The position numbers and the translations under genes are program-made. Source: JBGOTP01 sp041476545 (GTDB lineage Bacteria > Acidobacteriota > Vicinamibacteria > Vicinamibacterales > CAVVIG01). Taken from it: DNA of 5,992 nt. Below, piece after piece: positions 5,425-5,992 of this stretch. Position 1 is the first letter of the stretch; each line of letters starts with the position of its first letter. The DNA lies in the NCBI GenBank assembly GCA_041476545.1, contig JBGOTP010000315.1, forward strand, positions 1-5,992, in the 5' to 3' direction. The notes beneath the pieces are model-generated. The model worked only from the letters and a program-made list of their open reading frames with translations, ran no database searches and was not told the origin of the DNA.

Positions 5425-5992
5425 TCACCGCGCCGAGACTGCGGCCACAAGCTGCACATGAATCCCGTCGGGATCGACGAAGTGCACTTCTCCTGGCCGG
5501 CCACCGTCGTTCGGCTCGATGCCGCGCTGGCGTAGCGCGCGCTCGGCCGAGGCCGCGGAGAAATCCTTTACGGCGATGGCGAACCGGTCCATGCCTGCCC
5601 CGCCTGCCGGGCCTCCGGCGCCCACGCGGGCGGATGCATCGGACGCCGTGCGCGGGATCAGGCGAAAGACGGAGTCGCCGAACTTGAAGGCCCGAGCATC
5701 GCGAGTGCCGGCAGGCGTTATGTCGCCGCCGAACACGGTGGACCAGAACTCGGCGGTCTTGTTCAGGTCGGCCACACGCAGCGTGATCTCGCGGATCGCG
5801 ACGGCCGCGAACGGCGCGGGCCCTGTCGCCGGTTGGTCGCCTGCCTTCGGTTTGGCCTGAGCCGGCGGCACTGCTGGCTTGGAGACGCCCGCGTCGTTTC
5901 TAAGCTGATAGATCATCCCGTCGGGATCGCGCAGCCAGCCGCCGGTGCCCGACACCATTTCAATGCCGTGATCTTTGGCGGTTGCCGTCGCG
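5425..5992 (-). CDS. Tandem-domain VOC-family protein (glyoxalase/dioxygenase fold), N-terminus beyond the window
   Basis: The visible 188 codons are the C-terminal part of a VOC-superfamily protein. An internal ATG at 5958 exists, but the frame stays open to the window edge, and the residues before it (ATAKDHGIE) join naturally to MVSGTGGWLRDPDGMIYQL, the usual end of a VOC module. The true start is therefore off the right edge. Next comes a linker of about 28 residues rich in Ala, Pro and Lys, then a second VOC module: REITLRVADLNKTAEFWSTVFGG, later DRFAIAVKDF, ending VHFVDPDGIHVQLVAA. In VOC enzymes the metal is held by His/Glu at set strand positions. Here those positions seem to be Glu (in REI), Arg (in DRF) and Gln (in VQL), and the first module also ends in Gln. 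Metal-dependent catalysis by the second module is therefore doubtful. The substrate is unknown. It converges on the TAXI-like gene across the palindromic repeat. Confidence 0.85.
   Translation of the reverse strand, partial: ATATAKDHGIEMVSGTGGWLRDPDGMIYQLRNDAGVSKPAVPPAQAKPKAGDQPATGPAPFAAVAIREITLRVADLNKTAEFWSTVFGGDITPAGTRDARAFKFGDSVFRLIPRTASDASARVGAGGPAGGAGMDRFAIAVKDFSAASAERALRQRGIEPNDGGRPGEVHFVDPDGIHVQLVAAVSAR

Noticed and set aside
4921..5535. A 204-codon plus-strand open frame ending in KVRLKPDTTYV
   Set aside because: It is an out-of-frame shadow of the TAXI-like gene that continues into the palindromic repeat and the antisense of the VOC gene.
1..5992. tRNA, rRNA, CRISPR array, transposase, riboswitch
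   Set aside because: No cloverleaf, spaced direct repeats, DDE-type transposase motif or recognised aptamer was seen; nearly all the sequence is explained by protein genes.

Overview
This is a GC-rich bacterial window with tightly packed, short-spaced gene pairs. The taxon cannot be proved from sequence alone. The best clue is a small palindromic element at about 5384-5415 that reads 'VRLKPDTTYV' on one strand and 'VVSGFSRTF' on the other. From memory these peptides recur in predicted proteins of Acidobacteriota, especially Vicinamibacteria-type soil genomes. The gene mix (secreted type-B carboxylesterase, orphan TAXI-type binding protein, exported-looking tandem VOC protein) would fit such a host, but this assignment is inference.

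Layout, left to right. (1) Minus strand, 1667 down to 3: a membrane fatty-acid desaturase with all three histidine boxes, then 24 bases later a sensor histidine kinase that runs off the left edge inside its ATP-binding domain. The kinase has two membrane helices with almost no loop between them, so it probably senses something in the membrane itself. (2) A 175-base divergent intergenic region ending in an operator-like inverted repeat. (3) Plus strand, 1843-2523: a type II toxin-antitoxin pair, a ribbon-helix-helix antitoxin followed by a MazF/PemK-like endoribonuclease. (4) Plus strand, 2602-5383: a two-gene unit of an exported carboxylesterase with a complete catalytic triad and an exported TAXI/TRAP-type solute-binding-like protein carrying an unusual four-cysteine segment. 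(5) 5384-5424: the palindromic repeat between convergent genes. (6) Minus strand, 5992 down to 5425: the C-terminal part of a VOC (glyoxalase/dioxygenase fold) protein whose start lies beyond the right edge.

The desaturase and kinase probably work together in membrane-fluidity control, with the kinase's response regulator expected just left of the window. The toxin-antitoxin pair is self-contained. The esterase and TAXI-like protein may form an envelope hydrolysis-and-capture module: the esterase would release an acid or alcohol product and the binding protein would bind a small molecule. No transporter membrane subunit is present in the window, so that role is a hypothesis. No tRNA, rRNA, CRISPR array or transposase was found.
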